From: an uncultured Dehalococcoidia bacterium | Lineage (GTDB): Bacteria > Chloroflexota > Dehalococcoidia > Lucifugimonadales > UBA3495 | DNA: 64,000 bases | Assembly (NCBI GenBank): GCA_951812625.1 | Contig: CATOSP010000003.1 | Span: 619,335 to 683,334 of the forward strand | Reading direction: 5' to 3' | Shown: piece by piece, positions 50,002 through 59,361 of the stretch | How the letters are laid out: every line of letters starts with the position of its first letter | How positions within the stretch are numbered: position 1 is the stretch's first letter | The notes under the pieces: model-generated | What the model was told of the DNA's origin: nothing | The model's database searches: none | What the model saw: the letters and a program-made list of their open reading frames with translations, nothing else | Translations under genes and position numbers: made by a program

Positions 50002-51617
50002 TACGCCCCCCCGTCATAGACCCCAAAGGTGAAGGCGAAGATGCCAAAGTCCTTTGAATCGGAGGCCATGCGCAGGTGCGTATCCTGGACGTAAGCGAGG
50101 TTCTCGACCACCCGGTACATGTCCGGCTTGGTCACCATGATGTAGCTTTCCCCGTCCTCGCCGATGATCACGTCCTGACCCTTGTTCTCCTCAGTAAGGT
50201 ACTCGCCGTTTGAGGTGACCACCACCTTATAGGGTTCGCCAGACTCGGAGGTGAGCACGGCGTTCACGCTGCGGGCAGAATACTTCAGTTCCAGGTAGTC
50301 CTCGTAGTTGCTGGAATCGCGCGCGTGCCTTACCTCTTCTCTCCTAACCTCCCAGCGGCCGTTGAAGTAGATGAGGTCGGGTATCAGCACGTCGTGAGTG
50401 ACGAAGTCCTTAGCCTCATCGTCTATGATGGACGCGGGATATTCCTCTTGAGCTACGTATGCACCACGTCCGTAACGAAACGAACTTATGTTGCGGTCGG
50501 ACCCGGCGTATAGCTCCCGCGTCACCTTTGCTCCACGGGTGTTCAGATATGTCGGGTCCCGGCTCTGGTCCCGGGGCATGTCGAACCTTTCCAGAGCAAG
50601 GTCCGCCCCTGCTTTCTCCAGCAACTCGCGTATCTTCAACTCGGTCTCGGCATACTTTCCCTCTCCGAAGTGGGTGTACTGCACGATACCTTCATGGTCG
50701 ATCAGGTACTTGGCCGGCCAGTAACGGTTTGAGTAGGCCCGCCAGGTCTGGAAGTCGTTGTCCTGGACGACGGGGTATTCGATACCGTAGTCACGGGTGG
50801 CCTTGACCACGTTGTCCAGGTCCTTCTCGAAATCGAACTCCGGGGTGTGGACGCCCAGGATCACCAAGCCGTCGTCCTGGTACCTGGCGTGCCATTCCTT
50901 GAGGTAGGGAAGGGTGCGGATGCAGTTGATGCAGGTGTAGGTCCAGAAGTCCACCAGCACCACCTTGCCCTGCAGGCCGTCTATGGCCAGGGGATCGCTG
51001 TTGATCCAAGCCTGGTTGCCCACCAACTCCGCGGCCAACCCGCCGACCGCCCCGCCACCCCTAGGACGCGGTGTGGCCGTGGGTTCAGGAGTTGCCGTGG
51101 GTTCCGGCATGGCCGTGGGTTCCGGCTCAGGAGCGGCCGTGGGCGCTGCGTCAACCACCGTTGGAGCGACTGTTGGCTCTGTTGCGGGAGCCACGGTGGG
51201 CTGCTCAACGGACTTCGGCGAGTCGGCCATAGCGGTCGGACTCTCCATCACGACGGGGGTGGACGTTGCCGCGGCCGCCGGGGCAGGAGTCTGTTCGACG
51301 GATGCCTGGCTATCAGCAGGGGCATCCACTACTGTGGTAGGAATCAGGGCAGCCAAATCTTCCTTGGACAGTCCCCCCTTGTCCGGGAGCGGGACCACGA
51401 CCGGGGTTGACCCGGAGGCATCGGCGGATGCGTCACTGGAGGGCGTGCTGCCAGTCGCAACGGCGGGGGCTGGCTGTGCTCCAGCCGCGGCTTCCGGCGC
51501 CTGGGTTGGCGGGGTGCCGCCGCACGCCACGAGTATGGTTGCGGCTATCAGGGTCAATAACACAGGCCACCAGGCCGGCAGGGTAATGCGCGGGAGGGTT
51601 ATCCCTTTCGGATTCAC
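50001..51617 (-). CDS. TlpA-like thioredoxin-fold lipoprotein with long disordered linker
   Basis: The 538-residue paralogue of the next gene: a signal peptide with L-V-A-C-G-G lipobox, then about 165 residues of low-complexity Ala/Pro/Thr/Ser/Glu linker (repeated P-E-P-T-A and similar), then the thioredoxin-like domain with F-W-T-Y-T-C-I-N-C-I-R-T and V-G-V-H-T-P-E-F-D-F, and the same C-terminal domain (R-E-L-Y-A-G-S-D-R-N). The linker suggests reach through the cell surface. Order: this gene, the 409-residue paralogue, the SCO-like protein, so a three-gene operon is likely. Confidence 0.87.
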   Translation of the reverse strand: MNPKGITLPRITLPAWWPVLLTLIAATILVACGGTPPTQAPEAAAGAQPAPAVATGSTPSSDASADASGSTPVVVPLPDKGGLSKEDLAALIPTTVVDAPADSQASVEQTPAPAAAATSTPVVMESPTAMADSPKSVEQPTVAPATEPTVAPTVVDAAPTAAPEPEPTAMPEPTATPEPTATPRPRGGGAVGGLAAELVGNQAWINSDPLAIDGLQGKVVLVDFWTYTCINCIRTLPYLKEWHARYQDDGLVILGVHTPEFDFEKDLDNVVKATRDYGIEYPVVQDNDFQTWRAYSNRYWPAKYLIDHEGIVQYTHFGEGKYAETELKIRELLEKAGADLALERFDMPRDQSRDPTYLNTRGAKVTRELYAGSDRNISSFRYGRGAYVAQEEYPASIIDDEAKDFVTHDVLIPDLIYFNGRWEVRREEVRHARDSSNYEDYLELKYSARSVNAVLTSESGEPYKVVVTSNGEYLTEENKGQDVIIGEDGESYIMVTKPDMYRVVENLAYVQDTHLRMASDSKDFGIFAFTFGVYDGGA

Positions 51618-52002
51618 GTTGCTACTTACCTCGATGGAAGATTGGGGTCTGGGTCAAAAACCGGAATCTACTGTACGCCGGAATTTCGGAAATGGCTACG
51701 CGCTGCAACTGGAGCTGGGCGCGGCCCGTCCGCACATGGGCTACGGGCAATGTCAGGGGTACCGGCTTTTGACTATCCATCAACATATACGATAGTGTGT
51801 ATTTGTTGGATGTTCTTCCGAGGAGAGAAGTTTGGCGGGCCCATTTGCCGTAGGGTAGAGGCGGCAGCAGCCAGGTGCGGTTGTGCCTACCCAGCTTGCT
51901 TATGGTAAACTCTCTGGAACCCGTCGGGTCTGGGGGTTGGCCCACTCCGGCAGCCTGGCTCCAGACCGGGGGACGGACCCTATCCGCCGCTCCCAGGCGG
52001 GG
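51618..52002. other. Divergent promoter region between the lipoprotein operon and moxR
   Basis: This gap of about 385 bp lies between divergent genes. A candidate moxR promoter is listed at 51769-51796; none was identified for the lipoprotein operon. A frame beginning at 51883 continues into moxR but adds residues that look unlike the family. No RNA gene was seen. Confidence 0.4.
51769..51796 (+). promoter_or_regulatory. Candidate sigma-70-type promoter for the moxR operon
   Basis: TTGACT, a 16-bp spacer and GATAGT (51791-51796) give a good -35 and a moderate -10. The start of moxR is about 200 bp further downstream, leaving a long leader. Support is moderate. Confidence 0.35.
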
Positions 52003-52992
52003 ATGCCGATACTGGGCGGCGTTCTCAGCGAGGAATCAGTGCAGGAGACAATTTCTCCATCCACCATTGCGCGCGGGATCGTAGAAAACGTTTCCCGGGT
52101 GATTGTAGGCAAGACCGGGGTCATAGAGCAGGCCCTGGCTGCCCTGATGGCACGCGGCCATCTTCTGGTCGAGGACGTGCCGGGCGTCGGCAAGACCATG
52201 CTGGCGAAGAGTCTTGCTACCTCCATTGGTTGCCAGTTCCGGCGCATCCAGTTCACCCCCGACCTCCTCCCCAGCGACATCGCCGGGCTTTCGGTCTACA
52301 ACCAGGCCACCGGCGAGTTCGAGTTCCGTCCTGGCCCCATCATGTCCGAGGTGGTGCTGGCAGACGAGATCAACCGGGCCACGCCCAAGACCCAGTCGGC
52401 CCTGCTGGAAGCCATGGAAGAGCTCCAGGTGACTGTAGACGGGGCCACCCACTTCCTCCAGCACCCATTCGTGGTGGTGGCTACCCAGAACCCAATCGAG
52501 TATGAAGGAACGTTCCCGCTGCCGGAAGCCCAACTGGACCGCTTCCTGATGCGCATCAGTATCGGCTATCCGGACTTCGATGAAGAGATTTCGGTGATCG
52601 ACCAGCAGGAACAGGTCCACCCGATCGAGAACCTTGAGGCGGCGGCGACTCCTGCTGATATCATTGCCCTGCAGAACGCCTGCACCGACGTTTACGTTGA
52701 CCGGGCAGTGCGTGAATACATCGTCGGCCTGACGGACGCTACCCGCCATCACCGCGACGTGGCGCTGGGCGCGTCCCCTCGCGCCTCGCTGGGTCTGTTC
52801 CGCGCCGTGCGGGCGATGGCGATCCTGAAGGAACGGGACTACGTTATCCCTGACGACGTGAAGGACCTTGCCGTCCCCGTCACGGCGCACCGCGTCATCC
52901 TGTCCCCCTCGGCCAGGATGCGAGGCGTCAGGGCCACCGACGTGATTACCGATCTGCTAAACACTGTAGCCGTGCCGGGAGCAGCCCGTTAA
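52003..52992 (+). CDS. MoxR-family AAA+ ATPase
   Basis: This ATPase of about 329 residues has Walker A G-V-G-K-T at about residue 60, Walker B L-A-D-E-I-N-R-A and the motif P-L-P-E-A-Q-L-D-R-F with the arginine finger region. MoxR proteins act as chaperones that help assemble or activate partner proteins in the same operon. The next genes encode a DUF58 protein and a transglutaminase-domain membrane protein, a classical trio. The ATG at 52003 is preceded by GGCGGGG; a longer frame from 51883 is less likely. Confidence 0.92.
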   Translation: MPILGGVLSEESVQETISPSTIARGIVENVSRVIVGKTGVIEQALAALMARGHLLVEDVPGVGKTMLAKSLATSIGCQFRRIQFTPDLLPSDIAGLSVYNQATGEFEFRPGPIMSEVVLADEINRATPKTQSALLEAMEELQVTVDGATHFLQHPFVVVATQNPIEYEGTFPLPEAQLDRFLMRISIGYPDFDEEISVIDQQEQVHPIENLEAAATPADIIALQNACTDVYVDRAVREYIVGLTDATRHHRDVALGASPRASLGLFRAVRAMAILKERDYVIPDDVKDLAVPVTAHRVILSPSARMRGVRATDVITDLLNTVAVPGAAR

Positions 52993-53034
52993 CCCTACTT
53001 CGCAGGGTCCCAATCCGCCTTTTGAAGAAAAACA

Positions 53035-54297
53035 ATGAGCAGAAGGGCCATTGGAATCATAGCTCTGGTGGCGGTGGTGGCGTTCTACACCTTCGGCACC
53101 GGGTTCGAGTTCTTCTTCCGGTTCCTCTATGCCCTGGGACTGCTGATTGTCGTTGGATTCGGCTGGGCGTGGCTGAGCTTGCGGGGCATCGAGCTGCGAC
53201 TTGACCGCACCGCTACCAGGGGCCAGGCAGGGGACTTCCTGGAAGGACGGATCAGCATCGTCAACCGGAACCGCCTACCCAAGTCCTGGCTTGAGGTTAC
53301 CGAATACACCAACCTGCCCGGATATACCCCCGGCCGGGGCCTGGCGTTGGTCAAGAACCAGAACCGTACCTGGCGCACCGAGATTCCGCTGCTCAGGCGC
53401 GGGCTGTACCATGTAGGCGAGGTGCAGGTCACAGGCCAGGACCCGCTAGGCGTGTTCAAGCTCAACAGGCGTTTCCTGGAACCCCAACCCTTCATGGTCT
53501 TGCCAGCGACCGAGCCGCTTCCCGATCTCGACGTAAGATACGCCGGTCTGCCCAGCGACAGCCGCACCACGCGGCACGTCGACCAGATAACCACCGACGT
53601 TTCCTCCGTCCGCGAATACGCCCACGGCGACAGCCTCCGGCGCATCCACTGGCCCTACACCGCCCGCATGAACACCCTTATGGTCAAGGAGTTTGACCTG
53701 GGCATTTCCGCCGACGCCTGGGTGGTGCTGGACATGAACTCCGGCTCTCATATCCCCGGCGAGGAGCACGGCGACAACACCGAGGAGCTTTCAGTCACCA
53801 TCGCCGCATCCCTGATTCAGCGTTTGGTTGACCTGGACATGCCAGTGGGGTTGGCGGCGAACGGGAACCAGCACTACATATTGCGCCCCGACAGCAGCCC
53901 GGAACACCTGGGGCGGCTGATGGAAGCCCTGGCCGAAGTCCGCGCCCAGGGAAACACGCTGCTGGAGCGGTTCCTGTACGAACTGCAACCCAACCTCAGC
54001 CGCTTCAACACCCTGACCGTGGTCACGTCATCGGCCCGCTCCGACTGGATTTCGGCCCTGAGCAATCTCAGGCGGCAGGGCATCGTAGTCTCCGTGGTTA
54101 TGATCAACCGGGAAGACTTCGGCGCCGCCACGGGCATCGGCGTGCCCCTGGACTTCCTGGCAACCAATGAGATATCGACATACGCCGTACGACGCGGCCA
54201 AGCGTTGAACGACGCCCTCCGGTTTCCCCTGGGGGCAACCGCCGTGGAGCCTCTCACCGCAACACCTGAGCCCCAGGTCGAGGAGGCAGTCCGGTGA
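53035..54297 (+). CDS. DUF58 domain protein
   Basis: The 420-residue protein has two N-terminal membrane segments (about 5-40), then a beta-rich region, and the DUF58 signature Y-A-H-G-D-S-L-R-R-I-H-W-P-Y-T-A-R. A VWA-like C-terminal region follows (W-V-V-L-D-M-N-S-G-S). DUF58 proteins are linked with MoxR and transglutaminase-domain proteins; function is unknown but may concern the cell envelope. The start lies 42 bp after moxR, and its stop overlaps the next start by 4 bp (GTGA). Confidence 0.9.
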   Translation: MSRRAIGIIALVAVVAFYTFGTGFEFFFRFLYALGLLIVVGFGWAWLSLRGIELRLDRTATRGQAGDFLEGRISIVNRNRLPKSWLEVTEYTNLPGYTPGRGLALVKNQNRTWRTEIPLLRRGLYHVGEVQVTGQDPLGVFKLNRRFLEPQPFMVLPATEPLPDLDVRYAGLPSDSRTTRHVDQITTDVSSVREYAHGDSLRRIHWPYTARMNTLMVKEFDLGISADAWVVLDMNSGSHIPGEEHGDNTEELSVTIAASLIQRLVDLDMPVGLAANGNQHYILRPDSSPEHLGRLMEALAEVRAQGNTLLERFLYELQPNLSRFNTLTVVTSSARSDWISALSNLRRQGIVVSVVMINREDFGAATGIGVPLDFLATNEISTYAVRRGQALNDALRFPLGATAVEPLTATPEPQVEEAVR

Positions 54298-56855
54298 CCC
54301 CCAACGGCGTGCTGGGCCGACGAGAGCAACCCCGGGGAACGGGCTATACCGCAGGCCCTGCGTTGGATACTGCCGCGGAGAGTCCTGGAGTCAACGTCGA
54401 AGCTGTCGGCAAGGTCGCCCTGAACGTTGTCCAATACTTCCGCCCCTCCGACGGCTGGGCTGCCCTGGGCCTGCTGGTCATCAACCTCCTGATAGTCATC
54501 TACTCCGTCGAGCAAGCCAATTGGGTAGACACTCCCAACCTGGGACTCGTGCTTCTCCTGGCGATGGTCACAGGGTTGTTCCTGGCCCGCGTCCCATTCT
54601 GGGGGATCCTGGTCCTTCCCATCGGGCTGGCCGCCGGGCTGCTCGTCACCGTGTGGCGGCTCACATCCCACGTCTCGCGTACCGTACATGTCGACAACGC
54701 CGACCAACTATGGGAAAGACTATCCCTTTGGGTCGAGGCTGCCAGGACCGGGTCCATAAGCATCGATGCCGTTCCCTTCGCATTCGGGTTGGTGGTGGCT
54801 ACCTGGCTCTGTGGATACCTGGCCACCTGGGTATTCGTGCGCTACCGGAATTTCTGGGGCGTGTTCGTTCTCGGTGGCGCGGGGATCATGTCCAACCTCA
54901 CCTACCTTCCTCCAAACGCCAGTGTTCACATAGGGTTGTTTCTCTTCACCGCCTTCCTGCTGATCGCCAGGGTCCAATCCGTGCGCAGGCGCCGGGAATG
55001 GGAGGAACGCCACGTAACTTACGACGGCCACCTGAGCGCCCTGTCCCTCAGCGACAGCTTCATCATTGCTCTCGCCGTGTTGCTCGTCGCTTTCTTCCTC
55101 CCCGTGGGCAGCAAGTACGGCCCGGCCAATAACGCCTACGAATATTTCCGGACGCCCATGCAGAGCTGGGAAGACGACTTCAACCGCCTCTTTGCCGGTC
55201 TTCCGGCGCGCAAGCCCCTGGGCTACCGCATATGGGGCGACGTGATGGCCTTCCAGGGCACCATCCACCCGACCCAGACCCAGGTGCTCTTTGTAGAGTC
55301 CCAGGTGCCCATGTACTGGAAGGCACGGTCATACGGAACCTACACACCCAAGGGCTGGGTCTCCGACGGCACCGTCCTGAAACCCAATGACTGGACTCCC
55401 TCTGTTTCGGTGCCTCAGCCCTACCTGGGCCGGTTCGACATCACCTACCAGGTGATGCCCAACTACGATTCCAGGACCCTGTTCGCCGGAGACCAGGTAA
55501 TCGGCATCGACCGCAACGTACGGTTGGAGACCTACGACTCCCCCACCTATACCCTCGATATGCAAGGTCCTGGGAACGGGCGAGCCATGTCCCCCAAGCT
55601 GGCGGAAGCCGCCGACACGTTGAGGCAGACCCTTGCGCTGGGCGGGGACTCGGTAAGCAACTCCTCCCTGGCGGCCCGGCTGCCAGATGACTTCCGACTT
55701 GTGGAGGCCGAACGCAACCGTGGGGGCATATCCAGAATCGTGCTGGCAGAGGTGCTACCAAGCAGGCCCGACGTCCTATCCGTCCAGAGTACGGGACGTG
55801 AGATCAAGGCCAGGGACAGCTACGAAATCACCTCTTCGGTATCAACAGCCACACCGGACCAGCTTCGCCGGGCTGGAACGGACTATCCTACCCACATAGT
55901 CCAGAAGTACACTCAACTGCATGACGAGCTTCCGGAAAGGGTGAGAGACCTGGCCCTGCAACTGACCGCCAGCGCGGAAACGCCCTACGACAAGGCCAAG
56001 GCCATAGAGTTCTACCTCTCAGGGTTCCCCTACACCCTGGAGGTGGAGCCACCGCCCTTCAACGCCGACGGGGTTGACCACTTCCTCTTCACCCTGGGAG
56101 AGGGTTACAGCGAGTATTTCGGATCCGCCATGACCGTCATGCTCCGGTCCATTGGCATCCCCGCCCGATTCGTCACCGGGTACACCACCGGCGATAAGGT
56201 GGTAGACCGGGACCTCTACGTGGTCACCGACAGCCACAGCCACGGCTGGATTGAAGCCTACATGCCCAACTACGGCTGGATACCCTTCGAGCCGACCCCA
56301 GGCCGGTCCATACCGGTTGCCGTGCCGCCACCGCCCCTGGTGGCCGAGGTCGGAGATGCCAGCGGCACGCAGGAGTTTGACGACGAAGACTGCATCGAGG
56401 AAATCGAGGAGTGCGATGAGGAACTGCTCGACGCCACTCCGGGAGAGATTGATACGGTCCCGCTGCCCTGGGGCGGGCAGCTTGCTACAGCGTTCCTCTG
56501 GGCCGCTGGCGGTGTGGCGGGCGCTGGCGTGCTGGGCTTGATAGCCTGGTTGGCATGGCGGAGGTACATGACCGTATCCGAGGACCCTCGCGTCGTCTTC
56601 CGGCGCATGGCTACGCTGGGAACTCTGGCGTCGGTCGGCCCTGCATCTCACCAGACCCCCTTCCAGTACCGGTTGCGCCTGTCTGACCTGCTTCCAGACC
56701 ACCGGCAACCCGTGTCGGTCATCGTTGACCATTACGTCCGCAGCATCTACGGACGCAAAGAGCTTGACGAGATACAGCGCCAGGAGTTGACTCAGGCCTG
56801 GCTCGATCTGAGAATGCCACTGCTGCTGCGCATACTGCGGCCCAGGAGCATCTGA
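54294..56855 (+). CDS. Transglutaminase-domain membrane protein with serine in place of catalytic cysteine
   Basis: The 853-residue protein has about six N-terminal membrane helices, a large extracytoplasmic region and a membrane helix near the C-terminus (about 725-750). The transglutaminase core has G-E-G-Y-S-E-Y-F-G-S-A-M, where active relatives have Cys (typically G-x-C-x-x-F/Y). Codon 606, at 56109-56111, reads AGC; one change from TGC. The histidine and acidic partners S-H-G-W-I-E-A and P-F-E-P-T-P-G are present. It could be an inactive scaffold, or use serine. It completes the MoxR-DUF58-transglutaminase trio and overlaps the DUF58 gene by 4 bp. Confidence 0.9.
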   Translation: MTPNGVLGRREQPRGTGYTAGPALDTAAESPGVNVEAVGKVALNVVQYFRPSDGWAALGLLVINLLIVIYSVEQANWVDTPNLGLVLLLAMVTGLFLARVPFWGILVLPIGLAAGLLVTVWRLTSHVSRTVHVDNADQLWERLSLWVEAARTGSISIDAVPFAFGLVVATWLCGYLATWVFVRYRNFWGVFVLGGAGIMSNLTYLPPNASVHIGLFLFTAFLLIARVQSVRRRREWEERHVTYDGHLSALSLSDSFIIALAVLLVAFFLPVGSKYGPANNAYEYFRTPMQSWEDDFNRLFAGLPARKPLGYRIWGDVMAFQGTIHPTQTQVLFVESQVPMYWKARSYGTYTPKGWVSDGTVLKPNDWTPSVSVPQPYLGRFDITYQVMPNYDSRTLFAGDQVIGIDRNVRLETYDSPTYTLDMQGPGNGRAMSPKLAEAADTLRQTLALGGDSVSNSSLAARLPDDFRLVEAERNRGGISRIVLAEVLPSRPDVLSVQSTGREIKARDSYEITSSVSTATPDQLRRAGTDYPTHIVQKYTQLHDELPERVRDLALQLTASAETPYDKAKAIEFYLSGFPYTLEVEPPPFNADGVDHFLFTLGEGYSEYFGSAMTVMLRSIGIPARFVTGYTTGDKVVDRDLYVVTDSHSHGWIEAYMPNYGWIPFEPTPGRSIPVAVPPPPLVAEVGDASGTQEFDDEDCIEEIEECDEELLDATPGEIDTVPLPWGGQLATAFLWAAGGVAGAGVLGLIAWLAWRRYMTVSEDPRVVFRRMATLGTLASVGPASHQTPFQYRLRLSDLLPDHRQPVSVIVDHYVRSIYGRKELDEIQRQELTQAWLDLRMPLLLRILRPRSI

Positions 56856-56865
56856 CGAGGTCTGC

Positions 56866-57408
56866 ATGAGTTTTTACAGTTACAACGTCTTTCCGATGGG
56901 AGACGGGTGGATCGGGTTGCTGGGCAGCCGCAAAGGTCTGCGACGTCTCAGCTTCCAGCCGACACCGGGTGAGGCCCTGGAGCACCTGGAACCGGAATTG
57001 GCCGATGCCGTGGAAGACCCAGCCTCTTTTCCTGATGCGCGGAGTTGCCTGGAACGCTACTTCAAGGGCGATGTTCAGGCGTTGGACTCCATCAACCTCG
57101 ACATGACTGACGTTCCCGACTTCTACAGGGCCGCCTGGACCGCCTGCCGCGAGATTCCTCCCGGAGAGACCCGGAGCTATACCTGGCTGGCCGAGGCCGC
57201 GGGAAATCCGAGGGCCGCCCGCGCCGCCGGTCAGGCGATGGCCAAAAACCGCTATGCCCTGATAATCCCCTGCCACCGCGTGATTGCCAGTAACGGCGAC
57301 CTTCGCGGTTACGGAGCTGGTGGTCTCGGCGTCAAGGCCCGCCTGCTGCGAATGGAACAAACCGGAAAAGGCCTGCCCCCAGTCCGATGGGAAGGCGGAG
57401 GGTGCTGA
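56866..57408 (+). CDS. ogt: Methylated-DNA-[protein]-cysteine S-methyltransferase
   Basis: This suicide enzyme removes alkyl groups from O6-alkylguanine. I-P-C-H-R-V-I-A contains the acceptor cysteine, and Y-T-W-L-A-E-A-A-G-N-P-R-A-A-R-A-A-G-Q-A-M is the preceding helix-turn-helix region with the arginine finger. G-Y-G-A-G-G-L-G-V-K follows. The 180 residues fit the Ogt group with an N-terminal ribonuclease-like domain. It starts 10 bp after the transglutaminase gene and ends 3 bp before the alpha/beta hydrolase, so it is in the same transcript. Confidence 0.93.
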   Translation: MSFYSYNVFPMGDGWIGLLGSRKGLRRLSFQPTPGEALEHLEPELADAVEDPASFPDARSCLERYFKGDVQALDSINLDMTDVPDFYRAAWTACREIPPGETRSYTWLAEAAGNPRAARAAGQAMAKNRYALIIPCHRVIASNGDLRGYGAGGLGVKARLLRMEQTGKGLPPVRWEGGGC

Positions 57409-57411
57409 CCC

Positions 57412-58344
57412 ATGACTTCATCCGGAAACGCGGACCCACAACGTGGTGGAGGGCCGGAGCCGTCGCAGAGGGTCCACGATTCAGACGTTTACCGCCCGTC
57501 GGAACATTGGGCCAGAATCGGCGACCTGGACATGCGCTTCCTGGATTGGGGCGGGGACGGCCCACCGGTCATGGCCCTGCATGGCCTGGCATCCTCGGCC
57601 CATTGGTACGACATAGTCGCTCCCCTTTTGCGCCAGGACTTCCACATCTTCGCTCCCGACCAGCGGGGCCACGGGCAGACTACCCAAGCCCCCTCGGGCT
57701 ACGACTGGAAGACCCTGTCCAGCGACGTGACCGGGCTTATGGACCACCTGGGGCTGACAACCGCGGCGGTGCTGGGTCATTCCTGGGGTGGACACGTCGC
57801 CAGCGGGCTGGCGGCCTACGCGCCGGAACGGGTCAGCCGCGTCGTGATGATCGATGGCGGGTTCCTCAACGGTCATCTGTGGCCCACCGGAACGTGGGAA
57901 GAATTCTCCAACACCCTGCGTCCCCGGAACGTAACCGGCGACCGGGAAGAGTTCCTCGACCGGCTGCGCACCCAGCTGGCCGACTGCTGGTCCGACGAGT
58001 TGGAGCGTGTGGTCCAGACGATGGTCTACGACGACGAAGACGGCCAGATTCAAGACATCCTGCGACCGTCGAACCATGCCCAGGTCCTGGAATCCATGTG
58101 GAACGAGCCGCCGTCCGCTATCCTTCCCCGCATGACCTGTCCTGCCCTGATAGTTGCCGCGGGTCCGCGACCTGACAGGGCCAACTCCGAGTTCTCCCGT
58201 CGACGCCAGGTCATGGTCGCCGCCGCCGAACAGGAGATGAGAAACGGCCGCGTCCACTGGGTGCCCGACACCATCCACGACATCGGCTACCACAAGCCCC
58301 AGGAACTGGCCCGCGTCATCACTGGCTTCCTCCGGGAGGAGTAA
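57412..58344 (+). CDS. Alpha/beta-fold hydrolase
   Basis: This 310-residue hydrolase has V-M-A-L-H-G-L-A-S-S (oxyanion H-G), L-G-H-S-W-G-G-H with the nucleophilic serine at about 124, D-Q-R-G-H-G-Q-T, and a late H-D-I-G-Y that could supply the histidine. The family covers esterases, lipases, haloalkane dehalogenases and others, so no substrate is assigned. There is no signal peptide. It starts three bases after ogt and appears to end this operon. Confidence 0.88.
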   Translation: MTSSGNADPQRGGGPEPSQRVHDSDVYRPSEHWARIGDLDMRFLDWGGDGPPVMALHGLASSAHWYDIVAPLLRQDFHIFAPDQRGHGQTTQAPSGYDWKTLSSDVTGLMDHLGLTTAAVLGHSWGGHVASGLAAYAPERVSRVVMIDGGFLNGHLWPTGTWEEFSNTLRPRNVTGDREEFLDRLRTQLADCWSDELERVVQTMVYDDEDGQIQDILRPSNHAQVLESMWNEPPSAILPRMTCPALIVAAGPRPDRANSEFSRRRQVMVAAAEQEMRNGRVHWVPDTIHDIGYHKPQELARVITGFLREE

Positions 58345-58433
58345 TCCGGAATTGGTAATATGTCTGAAGTAGCGCATTTTGCCGTGGAATATAACCTCGA
58401 TACCCTGCGGTCCAAAATAGTCGAATACCTAGG

Positions 58434-58661
58434 GTGGACGGGACCATTACATACGACCGCCATGCGCGTCGCCGGATGCGGTGGCGAAAGATCAGCGAAG
58501 AGGAAGTAGAATATGTCATCAGACACCCCGAGAGGATCGAGTCTACAGAGCATGGGCGGCTCAATGCGTTTGGGTGGGTCGGGGACCGATACCTCAGAGT
58601 GACCTTTCGAGACTTCGATGTTGAACTCCTGGTAATCAGCGTAGTTGACAGAACAGACTGA
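58434..58661 (+). CDS. DUF4258 family small protein
   Basis: The 75-residue basic protein reads Y-D-R-H-A-R-R-R-M-R-W-R-K-I-S-E-E-E-V-E, then V-I-R-H-P-E-R-I-E, and ends with beta strands L-R-V-T-F-R-D-F-D. The H-A-x2-R-M x R pattern and the short length are those of DUF4258, a RelE/ParE-type-fold family often encoded with a DUF2283 gene and suggested to form a toxin-antitoxin pair. It starts at GTG 58434. The next gene begins 12 bp after its stop. Confidence 0.75.
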   Translation: MDGTITYDRHARRRMRWRKISEEEVEYVIRHPERIESTEHGRLNAFGWVGDRYLRVTFRDFDVELLVISVVDRTD

Positions 58662-58673
58662 AGGCAGGCAACC

Positions 58674-59207
58674 GTGAAGATTGAGTACAGCCACACTGCC
58701 GACGCTCTCTACGTCTATTTTCGGGAAGTCGAGGCGGCTAGAAGCGACGACATCGCAGAAGGCGTGGTCGTGGACTTCGACGCTCAGGACCAGATCGTCG
58801 GGATCGAGATTCTTGATGCCAGTTCACGGCTCAGCGCCCAGGAGCTGGCCAATATCACTATAGAGCGCTGGCCCGTCGAAATAACCGGGCAACGGGCTGC
58901 TGAAGAAGATGAACGGCGCAAGGCCATAGTTCGGGCAGAGGCAAGTCAGCCGATTTACGAGGCAGATAGAATCAGGCAGTACGCGCTCGAACATTTCATT
59001 GAGCCTGCCCGGCGCACAGGACGCCGTTATGTGGAGATTCGTCTCGGCGCAGTACAGGAAGGTGTAGGGAAGCACAGCAATGTGCCAAATTTCATTAACG
59101 CCTTGGGCGGACGGAAACTCCTGAATCTAGCGAACCTGAAGTTGTTGAAGACATCGGGGCCAAAGGCGGGCCCGAATACGGTATTCCACTACGAGATTTT
59201 GGGATAG
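58674..59207 (+). CDS. DUF2283 protein with an extra C-terminal domain
   Basis: The first 60 residues match DUF2283: M-K-I-E-Y-S-H-T-A-D-A-L-Y-V-Y-F, then V-V-V-D-F-D-A-Q-D-Q-I-V-G-I-E-I-L-D-A-S. Simple DUF2283 proteins end near 70 residues; this one goes on to 177. The extension has an acidic/helical linker (A-A-E-E-D-E-R-R-K) and a basic C-terminal module with Y-V-E-I-R-L-G-A-V-Q-E-G-V-G, then V-P-N-F-I-N-A-L-G-G-R-K-L-L-N, then T-V-F-H-Y-E-I-L. This module looks like a winged-helix DNA-binding unit found alone or fused to nuclease-type proteins; that is a pattern match from memory. A DNA-binding antitoxin is plausible. Confidence 0.65.
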   Translation: MKIEYSHTADALYVYFREVEAARSDDIAEGVVVDFDAQDQIVGIEILDASSRLSAQELANITIERWPVEITGQRAAEEDERRKAIVRAEASQPIYEADRIRQYALEHFIEPARRTGRRYVEIRLGAVQEGVGKHSNVPNFINALGGRKLLNLANLKLLKTSGPKAGPNTVFHYEILG

Positions 59208-59361
59208 GCGACACCAAAGGACCGTCCGGGATTAATTCACGGTCTTCAACTCACAGATCCACATACTCCAGCCTCTGAGGTCGGTAACTCCAGCAGAGAC
59301 GTGATGCCCTTAGCACTGCATGGAGTCAAGAGTTACGTATTGATTCGCCGTCGTAAGATAT

